The notes beneath the pieces are model-generated. The model did no database searches, was not told where the DNA came from, and saw only the letters and a list, made by a program, of their open reading frames with translations. A stretch of DNA of 64,000 nucleotides, from positions 45,434,651 to 45,498,650 of the forward strand of contig LS997563.1 of the NCBI GenBank assembly GCA_000469685.2. The letters are read 5' to 3'. Both the position numbers and the translations under genes were made by a program. Of the stretch, positions 12,637 to 24,850 are shown one piece after another. The DNA comes from Haemonchus contortus. Its lineage: Eukaryota > Nematoda > Chromadorea > Rhabditida > Trichostrongylidae. The stretch's first letter is position 1. Each line of letters begins with the position of its first letter.

Positions 12637-12644
12637 CAGCAATC
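12637..12644. repeat. target-site duplication, right (CAGCAATC)
   Basis: Exact copy of the 8 bases at 12078-12085, directly after the right terminus. Confidence 0.85.
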
Positions 12645-14780
12645 TTATGTTAACATGGGCTTCGCAAACTGTCACCAAAAGAAAACTAACTGCAACGTCA
12701 GATCTATTGTAGGTATTTGCCAATGAATACTTCAAAAGTGCCACAAGATGGCGAAATTGTTTCTGTGAAAATTTAGAAAAACTCGAAATTTCCTCGACAA
12801 AAACTATCAACCCAATAATTGGGCCCTTAGAGTTCAGTTATTCCTGTGTCACATCAATTTGAAAAAAATTTCCTAAAAAAAGATTTTTTTTACTACTCCT
12901 TGTTGAAGCAAATACTTTTTCGATCTCAATTTGTTCAAAACCTGACCCTTATGCACGTCTATCGAAAACAATCCAGTCGAAGCAATGTAAAAAATATAGT
13001 GAATAGATAGCGGAAATGTACCCAACTCCTAAAACGAAATTCTAAATATAAAAAAACAAAATACGCCTTAAGCTGTATGCGCCAAATGGAAATTTTTTGA
13101 AATCGATCCTCCCAGAAGGGCACCGACAAATGAGTGGCGGAGTCTGTACAGCACCCATCCTACGCTTAATCTTTCGCGAAATTCTTTGTACCAGCCGGCG
13201 AGGTAAACATCAACATGGGTGATCCCGATTTCCACGATAGCAAGGATGATTTACCTTCTTTACTGATCCTACACTTCTGTACCGTTTGACTGCTATTCCT
13301 TCAGATATCCGGCCTGCCAAGACGCTTCGCACACCGGTCTCCGAGCGAAATCCAGTTTTCCAGTTCAGTACCATTTCCTCTCTTTCGACTGCAGGGTAGC
13401 TCGAACACCGAGCTCTGACTGCTTGTCGAAATTTCAATAATGCAAACAGCTAGAGGACTATAACTGCCCTAGCTGGGGTGTTGTGGTGCACTGTGTGAAC
13501 AATTTTTGAGCCACGGAACAGCCATTACTGAGGGTGAAGTGTGAGAGGTCAAATATCTCTGGAAGTTCGCTGTTTGACGAGGAATGGAAGAGAAGCAGGA
13601 AGATGGGAAGAAGGCTTGCAATAATTCGCGCATGGAGAGTTGCTGCGAATTCGACAACGCGTCGGATTTTCGCGCCCGTCGCGCCCAAGGAAGTCTAAAC
13701 TCGGCACGCAGCGGGTGTGGCGCATCGAACAAGTGTAACATGGATGCTCGAAAAATGGTTTGGGTGTGGTTATTCTGGGCTGAAACTATATATCCCATTT
13801 CAGATGGAGCTTGAACTCCATCCAATATCCACGCTAGCGCCGACGCCGGCCTACATCATTCAACACCCATAAATGAGGAATGCCCAAACCAGCGAGCTTC
13901 GCAAACGATCCAAGTTCGCATACTCTACGGCTTTCCCAAATATCTAATGCGATCGATATGTGGAAATATTGCATGGTAGGTCACTCTGAAGATAATGGTC
14001 GGACCAGGGCGTACCGGATGAATTCCTCGCGACGTCAGATGTGCCCTAAAAACCGGGGCGGTCGCCGTTTCGACCGTACCACCTTTCATGGAACTCTGGA
14101 TGAACGATTTTGAAAGGAGAGAATCCGCCGTGGTTCGTAGCATGAAAGGGGGTAAGTCAGCTCTGCGGGCCTCCAACGCTCTCTAAACATGATGTCAGGA
14201 AACTACCGCATACCTTCTGAATAGAAATGAATCAATGGTAACAGAATGTTCAATTTTCGGCTTATCCCAGGTTTTCGCACGAGGCCGCCGGCCCCTCCCC
14301 CCCCCCCCCTCAGCTAAGGCTTAGCTGGAAAAAGCCATATTCCGTTCGCTAAAAAAGGTTTCCAAGCATCATTACAGGCTTGCAGAGCTGACTCCACCAG
14401 CCTCTTCCTCCCATCCCTTGCTCTGCGCTCTTAGCGCCTATCCGCATTTCAGAAGGGTGAGTGCCGCACCACCCTCTACGTGTTCACCATTTATTATATT
14501 TGTACCGCGAAAAGGGATCAATTCCTAAATGAATCGTGAAAGGATATTGCAGCCCACCCACATGGGCGACATCCGGAAATCTCCACTGCAAGTCTACTTC
14601 TCAAACAAATCACAGTATATCCTGAACTGGAACTCCTGATCACAAAATGAGGCAACCTCACTGCTCTATTCACTGACTTATCAGCCATTTTGCTCCGAAC
14701 ACGACCGTTATTGAGACTTCTCAACAAGCTTTTCGTTACTAGAACATCTCCAACATACGAAAATTGCACATGTCTGCGGA
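12645..14780. other. gene-free repeat-like stretch
   Basis: No exon with coherent splice sites. From about 13600 to 14200 the GC content rises and several frames stay open by chance, which looks like decayed interspersed repeat. A run of 13 C lies at 14297-14309. Confidence 0.4.
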
Positions 14781-14782
14781 GG

Positions 14783-15035
14783 GGGTGTGGTGCAGCAGGA
14801 TCGAAATTGTCGCGTTGCGGCAAAAGAGACGCCGCACGCGAAGGAATGTAGCAGAATGCAGCAGCAATTAAGAAATACAGGAGCAAAAGAAGTAACAATA
14901 GAACCATGCTGAAAATAATAATCGCGTATCGATTGAGCTGTATGAATAACGCCGGAACTGCAATAAAGAGATGAATGGTCCGCGACTGCCGCGCGCGGCG
15001 AATCGGTTACACAAGCGGGTCCTGCTGCACGTCTC
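14783..15035 (+). repeat. interspersed repeat with GC-rich ends, copy 1
   Basis: It begins GGTGTGGTGCAGCAGGATCG, then GAAATTGTCGCGTTGCGGC, GACGCCGC and GAAGGAATGTAGCAG. Later come ATAATAATCGC, GAGCTGTATGAA and GGTCCGCGACTGCCGCGCGC. The same blocks occur in the same order at 30180, 32487 and, reversed, 59605. No coding capacity or tRNA-like promoter was recognised. Confidence 0.8.
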
Positions 15036-15733
15036 CCGCTGCAGAGGTGAACAGTCTCGGAGTGTTTATGCACTCGAGGACGAATCAAACAAGCAATAAA
15101 TTATCCTTCAGGAGTTGCGAGATTTGGAAATAGCAGTGCCTTTTTTGAGATTCATTCTTTCCCGCGAAAAAAGTTGATATTTATTAGAAGTTATGATCAC
15201 CAAAGTCTGACAGAAGGTGGTGGGTTCGCAGGCAACGGTTTTTCGTAATCGAATTTCTTGAGAATACGTGAAGTCTCTCCTTTTGATTGTGTAGTACTTT
15301 CTTGAGTTCTAAAAGTACAATTATAATCCATCGATGGGTAAGCTATGCTTCCCTTGGGATCTTCATGAACGAAGTAATGTTTGAAAATAACGCAACTTAA
15401 ATGTAATACAAATAATCTACAGTTTGCCAGAAACGAAAAATTCGGCTCTTTCAACTGTTGTAACTTATGAGATGATGACCTCCCACATCCCATGGTTTCC
15501 CATGCTATGACGGGCGACAGAAACGAAAACGCAGTGCTGGAACTCGGTTCCTACAGTAATCCAGCCCGCATCCTGACCCGAACGCATCATCGCGATACAA
15601 CACGTCCACTCGACTACACTACCCGCACGCTCTGGGTCTTGCCCAAGGTCCTTTCTCATTGCGTCGTATATGTGAAAATTTGTTAATTCAAATAATGAAA
15701 CATGTTGTCTGTGGAATTCTACGTCCATTGCGA
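15036..15733. other. intergenic, downstream of the 191-residue protein gene
   Basis: A minus-strand frame at 15197-15310 looks somewhat coding (ends KKFDYEKPLPANPPPSVRLW) but has no convincing acceptor in phase. Nothing else supported. Confidence 0.3.
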
Positions 15734-15739
15734 TTTATT
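15734..15739 (-). terminator. AATAAA polyadenylation signal
   Basis: A canonical AATAAA on the minus strand, 33 bases past the stop codon of the six-exon gene. It supports 15772 as the true end of that gene. Confidence 0.65.
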
Positions 15740-15771
15740 GCACCTTTAGGTTACTGCAAAAATCGACTTTT

Positions 15772-18700
15772 TTACTGAATTTTCTTCCAGTTCTGGCAGC
15801 TCCAATATGGTGACGGCGTAAATTTTGACCGAGTGAATTTTGATGTTCGTACTACCTGTATGGTCTAACCGCATACGTAATTGATTGGATTCTTACAACG
15901 GTTTCTGATTGCGATTTTTACTAACCTGTCCGATGGTTTCCACTGCACGGGCGCTTCAAATGGTGTAGTCGTTTGGTCAAAAGATTTCTATAATAGATTT
16001 CTCAATGCGGTTTTCATCAGAACACGTGATCATCAGTTGAATAGAACTCTTTCTCCACACGTTGGACCACTTCTAAAAGGGAGGCGGTCGTTTGGCGCGA
16101 TAGGCAGGGTCGCGCCGCCCATTAGGCGGTCTTCGAGGTGGACAACACGTCCACATTGGGCAACCCTCTGTCTGTCCTCTCCAGCTGATAGAAGCGCGAT
16201 CAACAACGCTGCTCCTATTGGACGCCGAATTGCGGACCTGCTTGTACAAGAAGCAATAAAAAAACACATAAAAGCGCAAATGGATGATGTATGTAGGCAG
16301 ACTACAAGCAGACCCGCAGTTCGGCGTCTAACGACCGCCTCCCCTTCTAGATGATGTACCGGGAACTGGTTATTGATTACGAGTGTGAAATCAATACCAA
16401 CTCCTAGAGCATAGGCTGGTTTGTGATGGGCGCGACTACTTTGACTTGTGAAAACGTGTGCGTGCCGCGTTCGCCGCGCAGTCTACAGTCAATGAATACC
16501 AGTAGTTTGACTATGAGACCTGTGTGGCCGGGTGGCGTGGAAGTCGCCTACTGCAGCACTGCGAGCTCGAATGGGATTGTTTTCTTATCACTCTTTTCTT
16601 GAATGATAGATCAAACAATATCCAGAATTCCAACAGAATAGTAGGAAGCTGCATCTTGTTTTAATTTATCTGTCAAGCTTCCACTGCCGACCTTACTTAA
16701 ATTCAATAAAACTGAAGAGTAACATCTGTGGTCTTTCTTCTTACCCGTTCGTCTGGAGGTGAAAAGGGTGAAGGTAATTCAAGCGATGATTGTGAAGCGT
16801 TTGTACTCAACTCCGTGAAAGCTTCATTTTTCATCGTTGCACTGTGCCTCTGAAAAGGAATGGTGTCCGGGTTAGAAGAATAATCACGAAAAATTCTACA
16901 AATTTCCATTTCCTAACGGTCTTAGCTGTGACTGAACAGCAACGGAAAATTCAGGATAGGGTAAGAGTGAGTAAATCTCGTACCAAGTTGTCACTTATCG
17001 CCTACCACATCCATTATCCATTTTAACCATTTTTGCCTCCTCAACAGCCATAACTGCACACCTCTTGTCTAACTGATCCTCATTACCTTTTTCTCACCAT
17101 TAAACCAAGAGGAGGTTGCGAGCCAGTTCGCACTGGCTGCGTTTAAAGTCAGGCACACGTTGCTGGCGCGCGTCTTTCGATGGCCACGCGCGGTGGCGCC
17201 GGATCGATATCGCTAATCTGACTGTGATGGCAGCAGGGAGCGTCGAAGTCAACACATGACGACAATGTGCCAACGAAAACCTTGAACGCAGTCGCGGTGC
17301 TCTGACCAGACTGTCGCGAAAAGCAGTGGTACGGACGATTAGAGAGCAGAGCTTGGCTCAGCTATGGAGCCGCAAATTACCAGCAAGGCAGAGAGTTTTC
17401 TTGGGATCAATTTTTAGCGAAGTCACATCCTTGAACAGGAGGTAGCAGTGGTTACAGAAAGTCATTTCATTAGGTAAAGGAAGATAGAAGCGGAACCTCG
17501 ACTCACACCCAAAGCCATGCCTGGGCAAAATGTTCCCGGCGAGATCACTGGTTCTGTCTTTTACTCATTTCGGACGCAATCATGAAAAATCTCTCAGAGC
17601 TAGTTAGGTTTAGGAAATAGTGTGTGAATTTCTAAAGCGTGACTACCCCTTCGTTTCCTTCTTCGTTCAATTCACGTTGCGTCGCATCCTCTTTCCGATG
17701 AGCTTCGTCCGTTTTTTCATCCTTAATAAAAGGATTGGTCAGAGGTAATCTTTAACTCTTGCCTTACTGCCTTACTTTGTTGTTCATTAAAAAAAATTCG
17801 ATCGACCTGTTTATCTTGCACCCAGGATCTTCTATAAGCAAATCTGTACCAACGCCATCATTTCAACAGGTAAATCAGCTAGCATAGTCTTCCCTCGACC
17901 TTAGCCCCTGTTGTCGTGAGCTGGCGGCGACATCCATTCATTTGTCAGTGACGCTACCTAGGCCGTATTTGAATACGCGCGCGCGGGACAGTAATTCAAA
18001 CTGCAGCGTAGGTGACGCGATGTGATGCGCCGTGCGCTACTTGCGCGTCAAATGGCCCGGCAGACGACGATAGAATCGAAGCGCACCCGGACAGAGAACC
18101 CCACAAAATCACTGATTTCCCAGATGGCTTTTTTTGGAGAAATCTACATCTTCATCAATCGGTACTTCATCATTGAAGTAGCCTTTTAAGTGAATGCATA
18201 GTAAACAATGGAGTTACCTGCTGAGTTTTTTCCGCATGATCACTTAACATTCCAGAAATTCTCAGTAATGACTTTGATGCCTCGTCTTGTGGTGACTGTA
18301 AAGGTCGTTTTTACTTACTTTATGATTTTCTTACGAAAATTTCTGACTCAGTGAGTGGGTAATACAAACATCTGCCGACTGGCATACATAGTAATTTGCC
18401 CAGTTTGTCTCCTGCTGGCAGACTGAAGTAAGACATCTATAGGATCCACTCGTTCTAACCCTCACTAATAAGTTATTTTGGAAGTATCGGCCCAGTCATC
18501 GTTTTCTAATAGATACCTTGCGCCTTGTTTCCTCCTTGGAAATCTACGTCCCCAATCCTCCGTCCACCTGAGCTGTCAGGCCTGAGCCGCACTTACGGTG
18601 GAGGGGTTCAAGAAAGGTCTGCCACAGCTGACTAGGCAGTGCCATGAGTGTCTGCGCTTTTCAAGGGGACAGCATCCGAAGAGTTTGTAGGAGACGGTAA

Positions 18701-21700
18701 GATACCTTTAGGAAGATTACAAGTCATTATTACTCTCCATTACTGATTACTATATTCTACTATAACTACTCCGAGATGAACTCTACCCATATCAGGAAAT
18801 ACCTTCAAATGGGTCTTACCGGCTTCACTCGAATGAATTGGCCGACTTCATTTGAAGCCATTCTCATCACAATGATAAAGTATACTCAAACAGAAAGGTG
18901 CCGCTCCCGTTCTTAGGGTACCCCTTTTGTCTGCAGCAGGCCCATTAGTTTATCCCAATACAGAGAACTACCGCTCCGTACAGAAATCTATCAGCTCCTA
19001 TCGGATTTGTTGGACTGTTGATGAGGGACGAAAGTGGTTTTTTTTGTTTTTTTTAATCTTTTCTTAAATTTTCTCAGTTTTTTTTTTGAAAAAATGTTAA
19101 TATGTTCAACACCTTATACATTTTCTTCCGTACTCGAGGCATAAAGAAACAGTGATGATATAGATACAAGGCAATGAAGAATATCGCCATTTCAAATACA
19201 TAGACAGACACCGTGGTAATCTGAAAAGGAAATTTCAAGAAAGCTGCATTTTTAAAGGAAAGATCAAACGATGGAACGACTTCATGATGAAGTCACAGCT
19301 GCAAACTGCATTCCTAATTTGCAAAGTGACAGCAGGGATGATTGTAACAACAATTTCTCTGGTGCTAAACCATGGAAGAGCTTCTCTAAGAGTAGATAAA
19401 CCGGTAGAAATCGGAGCCCAACAATCAAAGTAGCAGGGGTAAGGGGTGTGATATTTTCTCCACGAAAATCGCGTCGCGCTCGCCGCACTCGATCGCGTGC
19501 TTTGAAGAGAAGGTTAAATTCTAGTGGAAGCATACCGTAGCCGCCGCGCAACCTCTGCCGCTCGCCGTGGGAATTTGGGGAGAAGTTCCGCCACCCGAAG
19601 TAAGTTCTTGAACATGTGAAACGATATCTTCAGTCTCACAGGGCTGGCGATTTATGAACAAAGCTTCAGCCTCGGACGGGACTCGAACCCCGTGCTTCTG
19701 CTGCCCGGACACCGTGCTTCATCCCTTATACCACCGAGATATCTTCACTTTTAGTAATTACTTAACTTTCACTATTAGTCGGTCGTTCCTGCTGTTCCTA
19801 TTGAGGGACGTAGGGGAATCAGCAGAAGCTCGGTATTTGACCGCCACCACTTTTACATTGTAATTTTCGGCAGATCTTCATCGTAGACTGCACTTTCTTG
19901 TGGCTCTATGAGGCAGACAACTCACCCAGAATTGCCGAAATTGCGAACTCCATTCACTTGAACTCATGACCAGACTCACACTGACGCCTTTTACAAATGA
20001 ACAATGAAAATCCTCCAGAATGATAGTGGACGTAACATGTTTGAAGGGGAAAGGTGGTATTCAAGGAAGTGGCTCACTGTCACACAGGCACGATCCGAGA
20101 ACCGAATTTCGATCGATACTCACCCAGGCCAACTAATTGTTGCCATTCACCACCCCGGAGCAGCTACATACTTATCACCAGAGCATCCAGGAGAACAAAA
20201 GCATTGACTTATAAATCGACTGGCCAACGCAAGTCATCACATAGGCCTCATACGCATTCAAAGCGCACAACGATTGCGGACCAAAGTGGAACGCAGGGCT
20301 TACTCAAAAAATGGAGCTCATCAGCCCCGAAGGCTTTATCCTTTGAAATGTTTGGAACTCTATGAGTTATCTGAATTCAATTGTCTCCTTGGGAATATGT
20401 TGCATAAATATGTTCGTCAGAAAACGGAAAATAAACCCTTCAACCTTCACCTCTTTATCTTTAGGAGCAACTTCTTATCAACTTCTAAACAATTGATTGT
20501 TCGAATTGACTGTGTGTGTGGGCACAAAGAATACCTAGCACTTTTACCTATCAATTTCTGCTGTCCCAACAACAGATGCACCTTATTGCAATTTATTACA
20601 CTCATACACAAGAAATATTTAAAAACGAATTGAAATCAAATAGGTATCAGAACGTCAAACAATGAAAACGGAATTATCGATTGACCCGCTAGTACACGCT
20701 GGACGACATATGAAAAGCTAGAACACATCTAATCGATAATTCGTACACATCTTTCATACTCTGTCGCAGAAGAATGGAAAATCGACAAAGTTTAGCAGAT
20801 TTTCGATCCAAATCCGTGCAAATAGTTCATGCGGAGGCGTAAAGAAATTGGCCAGGAATGAAGGAACGACTTGAAGCCTATTTATGGTGTTGTTTCACAT
20901 GGTCACCATGTTTGTTACGAAGACCTGCCCGTAGCAGTTCAACTTCGTCCTTAATGGCGCACGGTATCGCTGGTGGAGGAGCAGTTACCTGGAATTGAGA
21001 TTGTTTGAAGAGTCATCAGAAAAATTTGGAAAATAATTTGTGATTGGCAGTTTACTAGTAAATGCCTTTTGTTTTTAAGACTTCCTCCGGTCAATCCAGA
21101 GATTGTCCATAAGAGAAGCGCATGCAGTGCATTGTCAAGTGACGCACTATGTATTAAAAGCATGGTGCGGGGATCGAGTCCAGAATCGATATCTAGCCAA
21201 CCAAATTCCCGCTCCCTTGGGGTAGGTTAGTTGAGGCAAAACTAAATTGACCAACGCCAAGAGACATAGGACTTCAAGAGATATAGAAAGGAGAGAGAGA
21301 TAGAGGAGGATAGTGAAGACTAGTGTAAGGATTGCCATAGGAAAATTTCAAAATCCACTGAGCCATAGACCATCCTCTCGTGAAAAGATTAGCTTCTGAT
21401 AAGGCTATGGTGAAGCTCCTCAAACCACTGCGGAAAAGGTCACCCTCCACGATTTTGAAGTCTCGAGAAAGGGGTTATCTATGACAATGTAAGTCCAGAT
21501 GAGGGTTGGGGTTAGAGACATGGAAAACGTCAAAGACAGTGTAACTCGTCCAGCTATCCTTATAGATCGAGGTCTACAGCGAGTAGCAGCCATTTAGAGA
21601 ATGAACATAACTTTGGACTAAATTTTATTAACGGCTAGCGAATATCGTAAAATTTATGTAATTCTGATAAATTCACCTCCGATGGATCGGGTGCTGGTGA

Positions 21701-21820
21701 TGGAGGCCGTGAATGCTCCTCCTTCTCGTCTTCGTCTGGTTTCACATCGTCACCAAACTTTACGTGATGATTATGAACGACTTTCGGTTCCGTCATAATG
21801 CCCTTTTTCGTTCCTGGCAT
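15772..21820 (-). CDS. unidentified acidic, probably disordered 191-residue protein, six exons
   Basis: Exons: 21820-21677, 20988-20899, 18295-18218, 17721-17647, 16849-16745 and 15855-15772 (stop TAA). Every exon is a multiple of three and every junction is phase 0. I do not recognise a family. The protein opens MPGTKKGIMTEPKVVHNHHV, has an acidic Pro-rich stretch (DEDEKEEHSRPPSPAPDPSE, to residue 48), a charged middle (DEVELLRAGL, DEASKSLLRISGMLSDHAEK, DEKTDEAHRKEDATQRELNE), a Ser/Thr/Pro segment (SSLELPSPFSPPDER, to 164) and a basic, aromatic C-terminus (SPYWSCQNWKKIQ). No signal peptide or membrane segment is visible. Pro-directed Ser sites (RPPSPAP, LPSPFSP) suggest phosphorylation. The start follows acceptor TTTTTCAG with a 12-base leader; AATAAA lies 33 bases past the stop. 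Introns hold several repeats. Weak points: the donors of exons 2 (GTGAAA) and 4 (GTAGTC). Confidence 0.62.
16030..16360. other. GC-rich island within intron 5 of the six-exon gene
   Basis: This 330-bp stretch is GC-rich and open in several frames on both strands, including a 157-codon plus-strand ORF from 15881 to 16354. No frame shows a recognisable domain or splice context. It is more likely repeat than gene. Confidence 0.3.
19610..19745 (-). repeat. SINE-like repeat, family 1, tRNA-derived head
   Basis: On the minus strand it reads GGTGGTATAAGGGATGAAGC (A-box-like), then CACGGGGTTCGAGTCCCGTC (B box in a T-arm-like hairpin), then CGAGGCTGAAG, TTTGTTCATAAATCGCCAG and CCTGTGAGACT. Copies lie at 7354 and 61641. 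It sits in intron 2 of the six-exon gene. Confidence 0.75.
20100..20365 (+). repeat. SINE-like repeat, family 2
   Basis: It shares with the copy at 39349 the ordered blocks GAGAACAAAAGCATTGACTT, CAACGCAAGTCATCACATAG, a TCATACGC run and an end with ATCAGCCCCGAAGGCTTTATCC. It lies in intron 2 of the six-exon gene, in the opposite orientation. Confidence 0.65.
21115..21250 (+). repeat. SINE-like repeat, family 2, 5' part with B box
   Basis: CAAGTGACGCACTATG is followed by GTGCGGGGATCGAGTCCAGA, a B-box-like sequence, then GCCAACCAAATTCCCGC. It matches the head region of the copies at 23150 (reversed) and 39349. It is in intron 1 of the six-exon gene. Confidence 0.55.
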
Positions 21821-21833
21821 TTATTTTACTAAA

Positions 21834-21845
21834 CTGAAAAATTTC
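21834..21845 (-). promoter_or_regulatory. splice acceptor before the start of the six-exon gene
   Basis: AAATTTTTCAG ends at 21834, leaving a 12-base AT-rich leader before the ATG at 21820. It fits a spliced-leader addition site. Confidence 0.5.
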
Positions 21846-23140
21846 TCTTGAGAAAACGACGAAAAGGAACGTAATTGTGGGCGGATCATTAATTCACGAG
21901 CAGATGAAATTTTTCTAGAAAACGAACAAATTCCTACAAAAAAGTCCGGAAACAGTAACAAAAAGAAGTAAAAAACGGAGGAGATGATCGGTTTCTGTTG
22001 ATCAAACAAAAATTTAGGATGAAGACGAAGCGGTCAGCTGAAAGGTATTGAACTCCTTAAAAATGGGCCCCGAAAAAAGATTTGCATAGGAAATTCATGA
22101 GTGAATGGTTAGCATTAACAGTGACTGCCATCGACTGATGTACTTGCTCCTCTCAGAACAAGTTCTGATCAACCACTTCCATGATGATGTCGCATTAGAG
22201 TCGTTCTCATGCGGACTTGAACCAGACACTACGTCGAGAAAAAAGGGTCCTTGAACACTGCGCTAAACAGGATCCACAACGAAGTGGCTAAAGGGGGCCA
22301 AAAGAAGAGCACAGTGGAGTCCAGATGTTCCGTAAGGACCATGCAATGAATAAAAAAGTATATCTAAGTAATAAAACAAAGATTATTTAAATACTAGCAT
22401 ATGCTGGCCTTAAAAATTAAAATTTAGTTTCTGAAAAAACTTTCAGAGTCTACGTGTACCAGTAGAGGTTCACTAATCATAAGCAGATTCACTGATCTGA
22501 TCTTCACTGATTCATTATGGAAGACCAGACATTTGGAAGTAATCGTTCATGAATTAACAAATAAACAAGAAAATAAATAAACAAACACTTCCAAAACGAA
22601 TATTTTGGAGACAACTCCCATAAACAAATTGTTCATTTCAATTCCATTCCATGGCCATAAATACCCTGAAGGGTTCAGTCAATCGATGGAAAGCTCGTTC
22701 CCGAATAGCTAGCTAATATAATGTGGTATTGGAACGCTGGATGGTGCCTTCCGTTACACAGTTTTTATGCTTATTTGTTTGTTCACTTGTGTTTTCGCAT
22801 ATCCCTAAATCAATAAAATAACGATATGGCGGCCACCTGTTAGAAAGGCCATTGTAAGTCTATCATGAATAGATTTGGATCAAACAGATGGGCACCTCTC
22901 AGTTCCCGCACGGCTGATAAGGTTGGACCCAGTCCATAGAAGCGAAGCGTATTGTGACTAAATGCTGTTTACCAGAAATGTTCAAGAAGACGAACAATTT
23001 AGATGAGAACATCAGTTGACCTTACAATTCATTAAAGCATCGCTAATACATATTCAAACGCACACGAGTTACTTAATGCATCAAAAGTGGTGTACTCATG
23101 AAAAGTCCGAGCATAGAATATCTTCCGTATAATTATCTGA
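21846..23140. other. intergenic, no gene seen
   Basis: AT-rich, with no supported exons. It would contain the promoter of the six-exon gene, but I recognise no motif. Confidence 0.4.
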
Positions 23141-23149
23141 TCGGATCAT

Positions 23150-23460
23150 TGTCCAAGGGAATAGACTTCACCGGCGCTGATCAATCCAGCTTTAGGAAGC
23201 ATCCTCGTAATCGAATTCCGCTCAGAATCGTTAAGCGTTTCGAATGGGTATGCGGCCAGTACAATGTCTTTGGGTGGCAGCCAATGCACAAGCCAGTGCT
23301 TTTTTCCCTCCCAGACGAGTTGGGAATCAATTAACCTAAGCCAAAACGATGAGAAAGCTTGGTTGGCCTAGGACTGGCGTGGGATGGAAACTGGACTGGG
23401 ATTCGATCCCCGTACTATGCGTGTGTGATATATGTCACTTAGCATTTCGCCACCTTCGCA
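23150..23460 (-). repeat. SINE-like repeat, family 2, near-complete copy
   Basis: On the minus strand, CACGCATAGTACGGGGATCG continues into AATCCCAGTCC (B box), then CTAGGCCAACC, CCCAACTCGTCTGGGAGGG, GTGCATTGGCTGCC, GACATTGTACTGGCCGCATA and GCTGGATTGATCAGCGCC. The order is that of the plus-strand copy at 39349. The ORF across 23098-23334 is antisense repeat. Confidence 0.7.
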
Positions 23461-24723
23461 TTCATATATGGAAAATAATTGTCAATCAAAAACTTGCGGA
23501 TACGAAGAGGTGCAAAAGCTCGGGCTTTTCGAATATCCCCTCCTTGAAATGTAGCGGCCCTGGACACGTAACAATTTTAGTTATTACATTTACATTTTAC
23601 ATAGACATTTTACACCTTCAGATGTGTCAAGAAAAAAATTTGCCAGGTAGGTAATAAATAAAAATGTATGGAACATAAGTAAGGCTCCCAAAGTGGAATG
23701 AAGTGTGTCTGATCATTTATAACCAAAGAAGCAATATAAATTATGATATACATATAAAATATTAAAATGCACTGTAACCCATAAATATCATATGGCTCGA
23801 TGAAAAACATTAATGCTCAGAAATGTGGATGAGAGTGGATTTACGGGCTAAACTTCCAGAAAAAGGACCTGAGAAACAAGGAAATTGTTTGTGTAATGTT
23901 CGTTCTAGAGTAATCCGCTAGACTAAAAAAAGATTCTATTTTATTCGAGAGCTATCGTGTTGAATATATAGGTATAACTCACGGTATAATAGCGCAATTT
24001 TTTAAAAATTCATTTACTTTTGGTGGATCTTAACTCAGATTATAAAATATATGGTAATAAGAACTGAATTAAAACAAAAAATAGGAAAAAATCAAGACAA
24101 TGATATAAGAAAATAGGAAATAAATGAATAGTATTATAAAAGGGTCAAGGAAAAATGATTTACAAAAAAGGGCAACAATCACAAGCGTTCAGTAGGATGA
24201 AGTAGTGGCTGAAGAGGTCTCACTGGACATAGTAGCTAAAGTCTATACGAACGACGAAACGACATCGAAGCCATACTACATTCCTCGAACGACTGATCCT
24301 CAGACTATGTGAAATCCCGACTGACTGGCCTTTTGATCGTTTTGATCGAAAGGCCTTTTAAGCATCTAACTATCAGCCTAAGTAATGACATTAGGGCTTA
24401 TATGTTTGATAAATCCCAATGGGATTAATTAACGACTAAGAATTACTAGACATTCCGGAAAAACTTCCTTTTACTCTTCGAAATTTCAGTTTTTAGTCAA
24501 TTAATGGTCCTATTTCAAATGCTTTCCTGTGAGCTATAAAGCTTTCATACATAATGAGGTAATGACTTTTCTTGCAATCCAATTGAAGCCTGAACAATAC
24601 CTTTTCACTGTGAAAAAAATCTTTCCAAAAGAACCGAAGCGAACAGAACATTGAGAACAATCCAGATAGAGTACTTCAAGAAAACTCAGTATTAATCAAG
24701 CTATTAGCACTAACAGCATAGGG
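23461..24723. other. AT-rich stretch without genes
   Basis: Strongly AT-rich from about 23640 to 24180, with no exon candidates. Confidence 0.4.
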
Positions 24724-24850
24724 GAGTCGGCATTTAGTTCCACGGTTCCACACTTCTGATTACTTCGCACCTTTCTCGCGCATCCACTCACTCGCCTGTG
24801 GGGTGACCTCGCTTAATTAGTTGGCTGTGACCTCTCTGGCAGTCTGTGTG
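24724..24850 (-). repeat. left arm of an inverted repeat pair
   Basis: Its reverse complement carries GCCAGAGAGGTCA, AGCCAACTAATTAAGCGAGG, CCACCCCACAGGCG-like and AAGGTGCGAAGTAAT blocks, which are direct at 25843-25956. The two arms bound about 1 kb of unique-looking sequence. Confidence 0.75.

Noticed and set aside
12334..12810. Overlapping ORFs of 95 and 113 codons, related across strands
   Set aside because: They are translations of the two arms of the foldback element, so their similarity reflects the inverted repeat.
14518..15088. Minus-strand ORFs of 129 and 126 codons, one with a hydrophobic start resembling a signal peptide
   Set aside because: The overlapping parts lie on the reverse of the GC-end repeat copy 1; similar frames appear at the other copies.
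15197..15493. Minus-strand frame ending KKFDYEKPLPANPPPSVRLW, considered as the last exon of the six-exon gene
   Set aside because: It needs an acceptor in a phase that the preceding exon does not supply, whereas the exon 15855-15772 fits in phase and is followed by AATAAA.
15881..16354. 157-codon plus-strand ORF
   Set aside because: GC-rich stretch with open frames on both strands, in an intron, with no motif or splice context.
19660..19745. Functional tRNA gene on the minus strand
   Set aside because: A and B boxes are present, but there is no complete cloverleaf or acceptor stem and the sequence continues into a SINE body shared with two other loci.
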